A stretch of DNA of 64,000 nucleotides from Janthinobacterium sp051380875 (lineage in GTDB: Bacteria; Pseudomonadota; Gammaproteobacteria; Burkholderiales; Burkholderiaceae_D). Position numbers and translations under genes: made by a program. This document shows positions 51,883-61,010 of this stretch, piece by piece. Position 1 is the stretch's first letter; each line of letters begins with the position of its first letter. Location of the stretch: assembly GCF_051380875.1 (NCBI RefSeq), contig NZ_JBNYXW010000011.1, positions 186,001 to 250,000 on the forward strand, given 5' to 3'. A model generated the notes under the pieces. That model ran no database searches and was not told the origin of the DNA. It saw only the letters and a list, made by a program, of their open reading frames with translations.

Positions 51883-53202
51883 ATGAGATTGCCACCAGCG
51901 ATACTTGCCAATGCTGAAGAAGTATTGCGCGAAATTTTACGTTTCACGGCCCCGGCCGACAGCACGCTGTCGCGCTATTTCCGCGACCATCCGCGCCTCG
52001 GTTCGCGCGAACGCGGCGCCATCGCCGAAGGCATTTATGCTGTGCTGCGCAACAAATCGTTCTTCACCGATTTCGCCGAAGCGGGCAGTGGCCCGACCAT
52101 GCGCCGCCTGACTATCCTCGGCCTGGCCGAGGCGATGGGCGCTGACTCGCTGGGCGGCCTGACGGAAGAAGAGACCGAATGGCTGGAACGCATCACGCAG
52201 ATCGACCGCAGCCTGATGCCGCCTAACATGCGCGCCAACATGCCAAAATGGCTGTTTGACAAGCTGATCGCCCAGTTCGGCGAAGCCGAAACCATGTTGC
52301 TGGCCGATGCGCTCAATGCGCCGGCGCCGCTGGACTTGCGCGTCAATTCGCTCAAGGCCACGCGTGAAGATGTGATGCTGGCCCTGGCCGAAGCGCCTGT
52401 CCTCAGCACGCCGACGCCGTATGCGCCGCTGGGTTTGCGCGTGATCAAGAAGCCTTCGCTGCAAAACATGCCCCTGTTCCAGAGCGGCGCCATCGAAGTG
52501 CAGGACGAGGGCAGCCAGATCCTGTCGCAGATCGTCGGCGCCAAGCGCGGCGAGATGGTGGTCGATTTCTGTGCCGGCGCGGGCGGCAAGACCCTGGCGC
52601 TGGGCGCGCTGATGCGCAACACGGGCCGCTTGTATGCCTTCGACGTGTCGGAAAAGCGCTTGGCCAAGCTGAAGCCACGCATGGCCCGCAGTGGGCTGTC
52701 GAACGTGCATCCGGTGCAGATCGCGCATGAGCGCGATGCCAAGATCAAGCGCCTGGCCGGCAAGATCGACCGCGTGCTGGTCGATGCCCCATGTAGCGGC
52801 CTGGGCACCCTGCGCCGCAATCCGGATGTGAAATGGCGTCAGCAACCGAGCTCCATCGTCGAATTGCAAGCCAAGCAGGCGGCGATCCTGGCCGGCGCGG
52901 CGCGTCTGGTCAAGGGCGGCGGCCGCCTGGTGTACGCCACCTGCAGCCTCCTGAATGAAGAAAACGATTTTATCGCCGAGCAATTCCTGGCCGCGCATCC
53001 GGACTTCACCCTGGTGCCGATGCACCAGGTGCTGGCCGAGCAGAAGATCGAGCTGGAAATGGGCGACTACTTGAAGTTACTGCCGCATCAGCACCACACC
53101 GATGGCTTCTTCGCCGCCGTGTTCGAGCGCAAGATCATGCCGAAAAAAGTCTACGCCGATGAAAAACCGGCCGACGACGTTGACGCTGAACAAGCCGAGT
53201 AA
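51883..53202 (+). CDS. RsmB/NOP2-type RNA (cytosine-5) methyltransferase
   Basis: A 439-aa SAM-dependent methyltransferase, probably for 16S rRNA. The N-terminal NusB-like part has SRYFRDHPRLGSRERGAIAE. The SAM domain has DFCAGAGGKTLALG, and the two catalytic cysteine motifs are DAPCSGLGTLRRNPD and YATCSLL. The C-terminal tail is acidic. It is similar to RsmB but without a full NusB domain, so the exact target (m5C967 or another site) is not fixed. Co-oriented with purN. Confidence 0.88.
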   Translation: MRLPPAILANAEEVLREILRFTAPADSTLSRYFRDHPRLGSRERGAIAEGIYAVLRNKSFFTDFAEAGSGPTMRRLTILGLAEAMGADSLGGLTEEETEWLERITQIDRSLMPPNMRANMPKWLFDKLIAQFGEAETMLLADALNAPAPLDLRVNSLKATREDVMLALAEAPVLSTPTPYAPLGLRVIKKPSLQNMPLFQSGAIEVQDEGSQILSQIVGAKRGEMVVDFCAGAGGKTLALGALMRNTGRLYAFDVSEKRLAKLKPRMARSGLSNVHPVQIAHERDAKIKRLAGKIDRVLVDAPCSGLGTLRRNPDVKWRQQPSSIVELQAKQAAILAGAARLVKGGGRLVYATCSLLNEENDFIAEQFLAAHPDFTLVPMHQVLAEQKIELEMGDYLKLLPHQHHTDGFFAAVFERKIMPKKVYADEKPADDVDAEQAE

Positions 53203-53325
53203 GTCTGTCACGGGCTGCCGCTGCACCCTGCAGCGGCACCCGGCAATGCCGCCAGCCCGCCTGGCGGCATGGGCCACCAGCCCATCCGTAGTACCTTCCG
53301 TCCCACCTTCCGGACCGCCTCCGCC

Positions 53326-54678
53326 ATGAATCAAACCCCACTGCTGAACCTGATCACTGACTTTGTTGATGATTTCCGTCAACCGGCCATCCTGTGGCAG
53401 GCGCTGGCCATTGTTGCCTGCCTGGCCTTGAGCTGGCTGCTGGTGCGGCAGTTGCGCGAGTTCCTGCACAAGCGGGCCGAAGCGGCGGCCACGCCGGCGA
53501 ACCCGGAAACGTTGCAGCGCACGGATAGTTTCATCCGCATCTTCACGCCCGTGCTGGCGGCCATGCTGCTGGGCATTGCGCAGCATTTCCTGGCCAGGTT
53601 CCAGAGCGTCAACCTGCTGAGTATTGCCATTCCCCTGTGCACTTCGATGGCGCTGGTGCGTTTCGGCTTTTATGTGCTGCGACGTATTTTTGCCCGCCAC
53701 GGCGAGATCAGCCCCACGATGTTGCTGCTGGAAAAGATCTTCACGGTGGTGGTGTGGGCCGGCATGGCCCTGTATATCACCGGATTGTGGCCGGAGCTGC
53801 ATGCATTTCTCGAAGGCATCATCGTGCCGCTGGGGCGCAACAAGGTCTCCGTGGCGGCCATCTTGCAGGCGGCCATTTCGGTCGCCGTGCTGCTGGTACT
53901 GGCCATGTGGGCCGGCACCTCGCTCGATGAGCGCCTGATGAAAATGGAGGGCTTGCACACGTCCTTGCGCGTGGTGCTGTCGCGCATGGGACGCGCGGTG
54001 CTGATCCTCGTTTCCGTGCTGGTCAGCTTGTCGCTGGTGGGCATCGATTTGACGGTCTTGTCCGTGTTCGGTGGCGCCTTCGGCGTGGCGCTCGGTTTCG
54101 GCCTGCAAAAGATTGCCGCGAACTTCGTTTCCGGCTTCATCATCCTGCTCGACCGCAGCCTGACCATCGGCGACATGATCACCGTCGGCCAATTTACGGG
54201 CAAAGTCACGCAGATCAATACACGCTATACTGTGTTGTTGGGCGGCGATGGCGTTGAATCCATCGTGCCGAATGAAATGCTGATTTCCGGCGGCGTGCAG
54301 AACATGTCGCTGAGCAACCGCATGGTGTGGCTGTCGACGGCCGTGTCGGTTGGCTATGAAACGGATCTCGATGCCATCTTTCCCTTGCTGGAAGCGGCGG
54401 CGGCCAAGGTTCCGCGCGTGTCGCAAAGCAATCCGCCATCGGTCACCCTCGTGCGTTTCGGCGCCGACGGCCTGGATCTGCAGATCGGTTTCTGGATCGC
54501 GGACCCGGAAAACGGCACCGGCGGGGTGAAGTCGAATGTGAACCGCGCCATTTGGCGCACCTTGCAGGAACACAAGGTCAGTGTACCGTTCCCGCAACGC
54601 GAATTGCGTATTGTTGGTACGCCTGCCGCACCGCTCACCAGCGCTGCGGAGGGTGAATCCGCGCCTGCCGGCACGTAG
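53326..54678 (+). CDS. MscS-family mechanosensitive channel
   Basis: A 450-aa inner-membrane channel that opens under membrane tension. It has about five predicted TM segments in the first 290 residues. The MscS pore helix and beta domain follow (SVFGGAFGVALGFGLQKIAANFVSGFIIL, LDRSLTIGDMITV, NEMLISGGVQNMS). The C-terminal alpha/beta part ends with FPQRELRIVG. The ATG at 53326 is preferred over the open frame from 53269. A 10-bp hairpin without T-tract (53216-53238) separates it from the methyltransferase gene. Confidence 0.9.
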   Translation: MNQTPLLNLITDFVDDFRQPAILWQALAIVACLALSWLLVRQLREFLHKRAEAAATPANPETLQRTDSFIRIFTPVLAAMLLGIAQHFLARFQSVNLLSIAIPLCTSMALVRFGFYVLRRIFARHGEISPTMLLLEKIFTVVVWAGMALYITGLWPELHAFLEGIIVPLGRNKVSVAAILQAAISVAVLLVLAMWAGTSLDERLMKMEGLHTSLRVVLSRMGRAVLILVSVLVSLSLVGIDLTVLSVFGGAFGVALGFGLQKIAANFVSGFIILLDRSLTIGDMITVGQFTGKVTQINTRYTVLLGGDGVESIVPNEMLISGGVQNMSLSNRMVWLSTAVSVGYETDLDAIFPLLEAAAAKVPRVSQSNPPSVTLVRFGADGLDLQIGFWIADPENGTGGVKSNVNRAIWRTLQEHKVSVPFPQRELRIVGTPAAPLTSAAEGESAPAGT

Positions 54679-54837
54679 CCTTAACCCCGCTGCGTGTCCT
54701 CGTTTTTGCCTGATCGCGCCCATTAGAGCGTACAATTATAGGGCGTACAATCACCAATCACGCCTAAAAAACTCTGCCGGACCTCCAGAGCGACTGGAGC
54801 GACCGTGCGCATGCCCTGTCCACTTGGAGTAGTAGTA

Positions 54838-56046
54838 ATGACATTGAGTTCCGTTTTACACGACGTATTGCAGTTCATGGCAACTGGCATTACTGATCTG
54901 TCCGCATGGCAAGTTTTCTTGTACACCATGGTGGTCACGCATATCACGATCGCCAGCGTCACGATTTACCTGCATCGCCACCAGGCTCACCGCGCGCTGG
55001 AATTGCATGCGATTCCCAGTCATTTCTTTCGTTTCTGGCTGTGGCTGACGACGGGCCAGGTCACCAAGGAGTGGGCGGCAATTCACCGCAAGCACCACGC
55101 CAAATGCGATACGGAAGAAGATCCGCACAGCCCCGTGACGCGCGGCATCAAGAAAGTCTTCTGGGAAGGCGCCGAGTTGTACCGCGCTGAATCGAAGAAC
55201 CTGGAAACCATGGCAAAGTATGGCCATGGCACGCCGACCGACTGGATCGAGCGCAATCTGTACACCAAATACAGCTGGCTGGGCGTGGTGTCGCTGTTCG
55301 TCATCAATTTCATCCTGTTTGGCGTGATCGGCATTTCCGTGTGGGCCGTGCAAATGATGTGGATCCCCATCACGGCGGCCGGCATCATCAACGGCATCGG
55401 CCACTATTGGGGCTACCGCAACTATGACTGCGCCGACGCGGCCACCAATATCATTCCATTCGGTATCCTGATCGGTGGCGAAGAGTTGCATAACAATCAC
55501 CATACGTATGCAACGTCGGCCAAGCTGTCGTCGAAGTGGTATGAAATCGATATTGGCTGGGCGTACATCCGCGCGCTGGAAATGCTGGGCCTGGCAAAAG
55601 TCAAAAAGCTGGCGCCGGAGCCGAAGTTCTCGCACGGCAAGCTGGAAGCGGACTTCGAGACCTTGCAGTCGGTCATCGCCAACCGCTATGACGTGATGGC
55701 CAAATATGCGAAGTCGATCAAGCATGCCTGGAAGGAAGAGCTGGAACACTTGAAGCACAAGGCCGAACTGGAAAAGCGTTTCCTGAAATCGTCGCGCAAG
55801 CTGATGCAGCGCGAACCGGGCAAGCTGGCCGATGCGCACCACGAGCAGTTGTCGGAATTGTTCCAGCACAGCAAGGCGCTGGAAACCATGCACCACATGC
55901 GCGTGGAATTGGGCGCCATCTGGGAGCGTTCGCACTTTACGCGCGAACAGTTGCTGCACAAGCTGCAAGACTGGTGCACGCGCGCCGAAGCGTCGGGTAT
56001 CAAGTCGCTGCAGGATTTCTCCTTGCGCCTGCGCAGCTATGCCTGA
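54838..56046 (+). CDS. Membrane fatty-acid (acyl-CoA/phospholipid) desaturase with a long C-terminal helical tail
   Basis: A 402-aa diiron desaturase. The three His boxes are HRHQAHR, HRKHH and HNNHH, with four membrane spans between, as in delta-9 type acyl desaturases. Beyond about residue 260 a charged, Lys/Glu/His-rich coiled region of some 140 residues follows (HLKHKAELEKRFLK), longer than in minimal desaturases. GGAG lies 9 nt before the ATG at 54838. Introduces a cis double bond to adjust membrane fluidity. Two direct GCGTACAAT words (54728 and 54743) lie in its upstream region and may be -10 elements or regulator sites. Confidence 0.9.
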   Translation: MTLSSVLHDVLQFMATGITDLSAWQVFLYTMVVTHITIASVTIYLHRHQAHRALELHAIPSHFFRFWLWLTTGQVTKEWAAIHRKHHAKCDTEEDPHSPVTRGIKKVFWEGAELYRAESKNLETMAKYGHGTPTDWIERNLYTKYSWLGVVSLFVINFILFGVIGISVWAVQMMWIPITAAGIINGIGHYWGYRNYDCADAATNIIPFGILIGGEELHNNHHTYATSAKLSSKWYEIDIGWAYIRALEMLGLAKVKKLAPEPKFSHGKLEADFETLQSVIANRYDVMAKYAKSIKHAWKEELEHLKHKAELEKRFLKSSRKLMQREPGKLADAHHEQLSELFQHSKALETMHHMRVELGAIWERSHFTREQLLHKLQDWCTRAEASGIKSLQDFSLRLRSYA

Positions 56047-56080
56047 TAGCAGATTGATGTGAAGATTGATGTGAGACAGT

Positions 56081-56106
56081 GGCTCCGCTTGCGGGGCCAT
56101 TTTTTT
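56081..56106 (+). terminator. Terminator of the desaturase gene
   Basis: GGCTCCG-CTTG-CGGGGCC (7-bp stem with one G-U pair) is followed by A and seven T residues, 35 nt after the stop. Confidence 0.88.
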
Positions 56107-56148
56107 CCCGCCATCCATTGCCTGGAGTGCGGATAAATATCGGGACGT

Positions 56149-56175
56149 AAAAAAACCGCTCGAAAGCGGTTTTTT
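56149..56175 (-). terminator. Terminator of the rpmB-rpmG transcript
   Basis: ACCGCT-CGAA-AGCGGT is flanked by A and T runs on its two sides, so it works for the minus-strand ribosomal protein genes and probably also in the plus direction. Confidence 0.88.
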
Positions 56176-56192
56176 CACGAAGCAAAGATCGA

Positions 56193-56360
56193 TTACTTGA
56201 TCTTGGTTTCTTTGTACGTTACGTGCTTGCGTGCTTTAGGATCAAATTTCATGATCTCCATTTTCGCAGGCGTCGTACGCTTGTTTTTGGTAGTCGTATA
56301 GAAGTGACCCGTACCGGCGGTCGATTCTAACTTGATTTTGTCGCGGCCTGATTTTGCCAT
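56193..56360 (-). CDS. rpmG: 50S ribosomal protein L33
   Basis: A 55-aa protein of the large subunit, MAKSGRDKIKLESTAGTGH at the N-terminus and KHVTYKETKIK at the C-terminus. It lacks the zinc-binding cysteines, so it is the C-minus form. Lies 22 nt downstream of rpmB. Confidence 0.97.
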   Translation of the reverse strand: MAKSGRDKIKLESTAGTGHFYTTTKNKRTTPAKMEIMKFDPKARKHVTYKETKIK

Positions 56361-56382
56361 GATAGCTCCCTTATTCTGCTAA

Positions 56383-56619
56383 TTAGACTTTTTCGCCACG
56401 AGCGCGCATGTCGACCAATACGGCGTCGATGCCGACTTTATCGATGACGCGCAGACCGGCGTTGGACAAACGCAGGGAGACCCAGCGGTTTTCAGATTCA
56501 ACAAAAATACGACGATTTTGCAAGTTAGGCAAAAAACGACGTTTGGTTTTGTTGTTTGCATGGGAAACATTGTTGCCGACCATCGGCTTCTTCCCAGTGA
56601 CTTGGCAAACACGTGCCAT
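56383..56619 (-). CDS. rpmB: 50S ribosomal protein L28
   Basis: A 78-aa large-subunit protein with MARVCQVTGKKPMVGNNVSH, KTKRRFLPNLQ and RWVSLRLSNAGLRVIDK, matching L28 along its full length (77-78 aa). AAGGAG precedes the ATG. First gene of rpmB-rpmG. Confidence 0.98.
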   Translation of the reverse strand: MARVCQVTGKKPMVGNNVSHANNKTKRRFLPNLQNRRIFVESENRWVSLRLSNAGLRVIDKVGIDAVLVDMRARGEKV

Positions 56620-56658
56620 GGCGCACTCCTTAAAGATATTCCAAATTGGAAAAACGAG

Positions 56659-56687
56659 AGTATATCCAAAATAAGCAGATTTATCAA
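56659..56687 (-). promoter_or_regulatory. Sigma-70 promoter of rpmB-rpmG
   Basis: On the minus strand TTGATA, a 17-nt spacer and TATACT, about 40 nt upstream of the rpmB start. Confidence 0.8.
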
Positions 56688-56876
56688 TGACTTGCGAAAA
56701 ACAATTGTGTCTTGTTGTTTTGAATTAATTTAACAATTTGACTTTTACGTGTTTTCATAGGGGCGATGCTTGTAAACCACCGTGTTTACTGCTAGATAAG
56801 TAGCTGGCCATGCTTGCGTATGTCCTTGTTTACACATGGTTAACTACCGCTTGGCCGATGCCATGCGGCAAGCAGC

Positions 56877-57551
56877 CTAGATCTGGCCGTGTTCGGCAAA
56901 CGAATGCACTTGCCGCCCGGCCACGATAAAATGGTCGAGGACGCGCACGTCGACCAGCGACAAGGCCTGCACCAGCGCGCGCGTCAGCAGCAAGTCCGAT
57001 TCGCTGGGCTCGGGCGTGCCGGACGGGTGGTTGTGGGCCAGCATGACGCTGGCCGCGTTGTGCAGCAGCGCCTGCTTGACCACTTCACGCGGATAGACGT
57101 TGGTATGGGTAAGGGTGCCGCGAAACATTTCCTGGCTGGCGATCAGGCGGTTCTTGACGTCCAAAAACAACACGTGAAATGCTTCATGCGCCAGGTTGCC
57201 CAGGGTCAGGCGCAAATAATCCTTGACGGCGTGCGGTGAATTCAAGGCCTGGCCCGTCTGCAAATCTTCGATGATGGCGCGCCGCGCCAGTTCCAGCACC
57301 GCTTGCAGCTGGGCAAACTTGGCGCTGCCCATGCCGTGCACTGCGGAAAAGCTCACCAGGCTGGCGCCAAACAGGCCCCGTAAGGAACCGAAGTGCGCCA
57401 CCGTCTCGCGCGCCAGCTGCACCGCACTCTTGCCGCGCACGCCCGTGCGCAGGAACACGGCCAGTAATTCCGCATCCGACAGCGACTGCGCGCCCTCCTT
57501 GATCAGGCGCTCACGCGGCCGTTCACTGGCCGGCCAATCCTTGATTGCCAT
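56877..57551 (-). CDS. radC: RadC-family JAB-domain protein
   Basis: A 224-aa protein with an N-terminal HhH-like region (SLSDAELLAVFLRTGVRGKSA) and a C-terminal JAMM/MPN domain. The metal site reads LAHNHPSGTPEPSESD, with the upstream Glu in SQEMFRGTLTHT. Despite its name a repair function is not established in this family. AGGAG lies 6 nt before the ATG at 57551; the open frame upstream is not used. Order radC-rpmB-rpmG is conserved in many proteobacteria. Confidence 0.93.
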   Translation of the reverse strand: MAIKDWPASERPRERLIKEGAQSLSDAELLAVFLRTGVRGKSAVQLARETVAHFGSLRGLFGASLVSFSAVHGMGSAKFAQLQAVLELARRAIIEDLQTGQALNSPHAVKDYLRLTLGNLAHEAFHVLFLDVKNRLIASQEMFRGTLTHTNVYPREVVKQALLHNAASVMLAHNHPSGTPEPSESDLLLTRALVQALSLVDVRVLDHFIVAGRQVHSFAEHGQI

Positions 57552-57895
57552 GCTGTTCTCCTGTTTTGCGTTGTGCGGGTCTGGCAGGAAAAAAACGCTG
57601 TCCTGTCCCTGCGCTGTCATCGCTGGCCCCACACTGCATTATCAGTACCGCGCAGCGCGCGGTACTGATATGCGCCTAATCGTCGGGAAATTCGCTGTCA
57701 CCTGGACGTAGGCGCAAATGCGTGCAGATGTTGCCTTTGGTAGTGTTTTATTTCCAGTTGGCAATTTAATCATGTATGACTTATGATATTCATCATTGCC
57801 AATTTTGCTACGCAAGCGTGGCAACCACTGATGCAATACCGGGCAGTGCAGGCTGGCTGCAATTTTGATATTTTTAATCAGTAAACTACGATCTC
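57552..57895. other. Divergent intergenic region with two strong inverted repeats
   Basis: TATCAGTACCGCGC / GCGCGGTACTGATA (57640-57670, perfect 14-bp arms, AGC between) and a nested pair TTGGCAAT / ATTGCCAA (57758-57802) enclosing ATCAT / ATGAT. Neither has a T-tract. No gene is seen. They lie between radC and the 57896 gene and could be operators or structured RNA. Confidence 0.65.
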
Positions 57896-59122
57896 ATGAA
57901 AAAAAGCATCGCCTTGATATTCGCCACCTTGATTTTCGCACAGCCTGTGCAAGCGCAAAACCTGGATGCCCTGACGCCCGAGCAGCAAAAACAGGTGCTG
58001 AATATGCTGTTGCAGCAGCAAATGGGGCGTGCCTTGCAGGTGCAGGGTGCTGCGCCACAGGCAGCGCCTGCCAATCTGCTGCCACAGCGTAGTGATGCGG
58101 CGCTGGCAACTGCTTTCAATCAATTTCCAACACTGACGCAAGGTGTGCAATTTGAGCGCTTTCGCGACGGTTTTGCCATCAATGGCCAACGTTACATCGA
58201 TCCGGAAGGTAAGATCACGACCTACGGTTTTGATGCACAGTCGGGCGATTTTACGTACCTGGCGGAAACCAGCCCTGGTGAATACGTGCTCAAGGCTGGC
58301 CGCGCCCTGGCCAATGCCGAGCCGATCACCATTGCCACGGCACAAAAGCAGGGGCAGTTGTGGCAGGTCATGACAGTGACGGGCAAAAAATTCAATGGCT
58401 ACCGCCTGATACCGTCATCGCGCGGCTTCGTGATCTCCCGCGACAATACGGGTTTTCGCTATGTTCCCGGCGTCGGCACGACCAATATCATCGCGCCGGA
58501 AGCGTTTTCTATTGCTGCCCTGCAAAATGGTGATATTGCCAATACCGGCTATATTCTGCTCGAACGCACGCCCACGTCGAACGGCACGCAAGCGGGCAAT
58601 TCGCTGGGCGCCCTGTTCAGCGCCGTGCAATCGCTGGGCGCCTCCGTGGGCATGAGCAAGAAAGAGGATTATGCGCTGCTCAATATCCAGAATAATCGCT
58701 TGGTGCCGGTGAATATCTCGCTGGAAAGCAAGCAGGTGCAGGTGATGAGCGCTTGCAAGCAAAAAAATTATTTTGTTGCCAAATGCGCGCAGATGGATTC
58801 CTTCGAAAGCGCCTACGAGCCGAACGGCACGCGCAACATGAGCCATTATTTCTGGCGCATTAATTGGTTCAATGTGCCAGGACGGCCTATCCTGGTGTCG
58901 CAGGAAGGTGGGCTGGGCAAGGTGTCGGCCACCGATCTCCATAGCGGCAAGAAGGTGATTCTGTTTGAGCGCGCGCTGGGCATTGCCGCCTTCTCTGCCA
59001 CGCAAGATGCCAACGGCAAGATCGGCGTGACTGCGCAGATGGGCTTTTCCAGCGAATCGAAGGACGATGTGCTGGCCTTGCTCGACAGCTTGCCTGATGT
59101 GGCAGAAAAAGCTGCTAACTGA
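57896..59122 (+). CDS. Exported protein of unknown function
   Basis: A 408-aa protein not recognised by family. It has a signal peptide (about 1-20, ending VQAQ), a Gln-rich stretch (ALTPEQQKQVLNMLLQQQMG, about 24-45), then what looks like an all-beta region with repeated short strands such as FERFRDGFAINGQRYIDPEG and GFVISRDNTGFRYV. Cysteines in SACKQKNYFVAKC may form a disulfide. Probably periplasmic or surface. Preceded by strongly palindromic DNA. Confidence 0.65.
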   Translation: MKKSIALIFATLIFAQPVQAQNLDALTPEQQKQVLNMLLQQQMGRALQVQGAAPQAAPANLLPQRSDAALATAFNQFPTLTQGVQFERFRDGFAINGQRYIDPEGKITTYGFDAQSGDFTYLAETSPGEYVLKAGRALANAEPITIATAQKQGQLWQVMTVTGKKFNGYRLIPSSRGFVISRDNTGFRYVPGVGTTNIIAPEAFSIAALQNGDIANTGYILLERTPTSNGTQAGNSLGALFSAVQSLGASVGMSKKEDYALLNIQNNRLVPVNISLESKQVQVMSACKQKNYFVAKCAQMDSFESAYEPNGTRNMSHYFWRINWFNVPGRPILVSQEGGLGKVSATDLHSGKKVILFERALGIAAFSATQDANGKIGVTAQMGFSSESKDDVLALLDSLPDVAEKAAN

Positions 59123-59291
59123 GTGGGCGGCTGTGGCGCGCATGACATGGCTGGAGCGCCACCGGCTGTCAGGAACGTTGGCGTTTTTGCCTTGATGGGG
59201 GCCAAGACGGCGCTTCTTTGATACGGCATGGGGCGTAGTCGCTCAGGGTGGCTTACAATATCGTTTTGCACCAGTCACCTGAAAACTCACT

Positions 59292-59747
59292 ATGTCCAAC
59301 GAGCAACCAGCAGTCGTCACCGAAGCGGCTTACCTCACCCTGCATTATCGTCTTGCTACTGTTGACGGTACTGATATTGTCACTACCTTTAGCGGAAATC
59401 CCGCCACGTTGATGCTGGGACAGGGCCAGCTGGCGCCGTTCCTCGAACAACGCTTGCTAGGTTTGCCTGAAGGCACGCACAAGACCTTCGAACTGGCCGC
59501 TGGCGAAGGCTTTGGCGAGCGTAATGCCGAACTGGTGCAGTCCGTCTCGCGCGCCACCCTGGATGAAAACTCGGTGCCGGGCGCCGACTACAAGATTGGC
59601 GACCTGGTCGACTTCGCTGCGCCGGGCGGCGGCCGCTTTGCCGGCGTGCTGCGCGAACTGCGCGACGATTCGGCCCTGTTCGACTTCAATCATCCGCTGG
59701 CGGGCCAGCCGCTGCGCTTTGAAGTCAAACTCATCTCGGTCCTGTAA
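59292..59747 (+). CDS. fkpB: FKBP-type peptidyl-prolyl isomerase (SlpA/FkpB-like)
   Basis: A 151-aa prolyl isomerase with FKBP pattern: LTLHYRLATVDGTDIV, LGQGQLAPFLEQRLLGLPEG, and the inserted flap with GEGFGERNAELVQSV. The last strand ends FNHPLAGQPLRFEVKLISV. It lies 13 nt before ispH, an order conserved from E. coli. Confidence 0.93.
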   Translation: MSNEQPAVVTEAAYLTLHYRLATVDGTDIVTTFSGNPATLMLGQGQLAPFLEQRLLGLPEGTHKTFELAAGEGFGERNAELVQSVSRATLDENSVPGADYKIGDLVDFAAPGGGRFAGVLRELRDDSALFDFNHPLAGQPLRFEVKLISVL

Positions 59748-59760
59748 AGAAGGAGTAGCG

Positions 59761-60708
59761 ATGGATAAGGAACTGTTACTGGCCCAGCCACGCGGTTTTT
59801 GCGCCGGCGTCGACCGGGCGATCGAAATCGTCGAGCGTGCCTTGCAGCAATTTGGTGCACCGATCTATGTGCGCCATGAAATCGTCCACAACGCCTATGT
59901 GGTGGCCGACCTGCGCAACAAGGGCGCCATCTTCATCGATGACCTCGATGACGTGCCAGCCGGCAATACGCTGGTGTTTTCCGCGCATGGCGTGTCGAAA
60001 GCCGTGCGCGCCGAGGCCGAATCGCGCGGCTTGAGCATTTTTGACGCCACCTGCCCGCTGGTGACCAAGGTGCACATGGAAGTGGCCAAGATGCGCCGCG
60101 AAGACCGCGAGATCATCATGATCGGCCACGATGGACATCCCGAGGTCGAAGGCACGATGGGCCAGGCCGACATGGGCATGCACCTGGTGGAAACGCTCGA
60201 TGATGTGGCGACGTTGCAGGTCGCCAATCCGGACAGCGTGGCCTATGTCTCGCAGACAACGTTGTCAGTTGACGACACTCGCGACATTATTGCGGCTTTG
60301 AAACAGAAATATCCGAATATTGCCGAGCCGAAAAAAGCTGACATTTGCTACGCCACCACCAACCGCCAGGAAGCCGTGAAATTCATGGCGCCGCAAGTGG
60401 AACTTGTGATCGTCGTCGGCAGTCCAAACAGCTCGAATTCGAACCGTTTGCGCGAAGTGGCCGAGAAAATGGGCACGCCAGCCTACATGGTCGATAATGC
60501 CTCGCAAATCGACCCGACCTGGCTGGAAGGCAAGCTGCGCGTGGGAGTGACGGCTGGCGCCTCCGCGCCCGAGGTACTGGTGCAAGCCGTTATCGACCGC
60601 TTGAAAGAGTGCGGCGTGCGCAGCGTGCGCCCGCTCGACGGCGTGCAGGAAGCCGTGACGTTCCCGATGCCGAAAGGCCTCGATGGCATCAAGCGCGACG
60701 TGGCTTGA
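59761..60708 (+). CDS. ispH: 4-hydroxy-3-methylbut-2-enyl diphosphate reductase
   Basis: A 315-aa 4Fe-4S enzyme, last step of the MEP isoprenoid pathway, giving IPP and DMAPP. The three cluster cysteines are in PRGFCAGVDRA (Cys14), DATCPLVTKVH and DICYATTNRQ. The catalytic TxNRQ and SxN(S)xxxL (SPNSSNSNRL) regions are complete. The ATG at 59761 has AAGGAG upstream and starts the family N-terminus; the longer open frame overlaps fkpB. Confidence 0.97.
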   Translation: MDKELLLAQPRGFCAGVDRAIEIVERALQQFGAPIYVRHEIVHNAYVVADLRNKGAIFIDDLDDVPAGNTLVFSAHGVSKAVRAEAESRGLSIFDATCPLVTKVHMEVAKMRREDREIIMIGHDGHPEVEGTMGQADMGMHLVETLDDVATLQVANPDSVAYVSQTTLSVDDTRDIIAALKQKYPNIAEPKKADICYATTNRQEAVKFMAPQVELVIVVGSPNSSNSNRLREVAEKMGTPAYMVDNASQIDPTWLEGKLRVGVTAGASAPEVLVQAVIDRLKECGVRSVRPLDGVQEAVTFPMPKGLDGIKRDVA

Positions 60709-61010
60709 GCCTTTAATGCGCGTGAGAATTGGTGATACCGTTACCAAAAAACAGAATTTAATTTGGAAATTGTTGATTTATTCCATGTTTAGTTTTTGTA
60801 AAAGATCGTTATGATTGCCTCCAGCTTGAATATGTTGTCGTTATGACTAAGCAGGGTCGCGCCCGTTTTTAGTGCGTGCACTATGCTGGTGAGAACGGTC
60901 CAGGGATGGCACTGCAGGAATTTTTCCTTCGGTGCCGTTTTTGTATCAACGATGCATGTTCTGGCAGAAGTTGTTCCCGAAAAATGTAGATTTGATAGGG
61001 CAATCTGACC
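60709..61010. other. Leader region of the liv operon
   Basis: AT-rich at first, then mixed. TGCACTA-TGC-TGGTGAG at 60877-60893 partly matches the NtrC consensus TGCACCA-N3-TGGTGCA; no convincing -24/-12 element follows. No gene seen. Confidence 0.4.
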
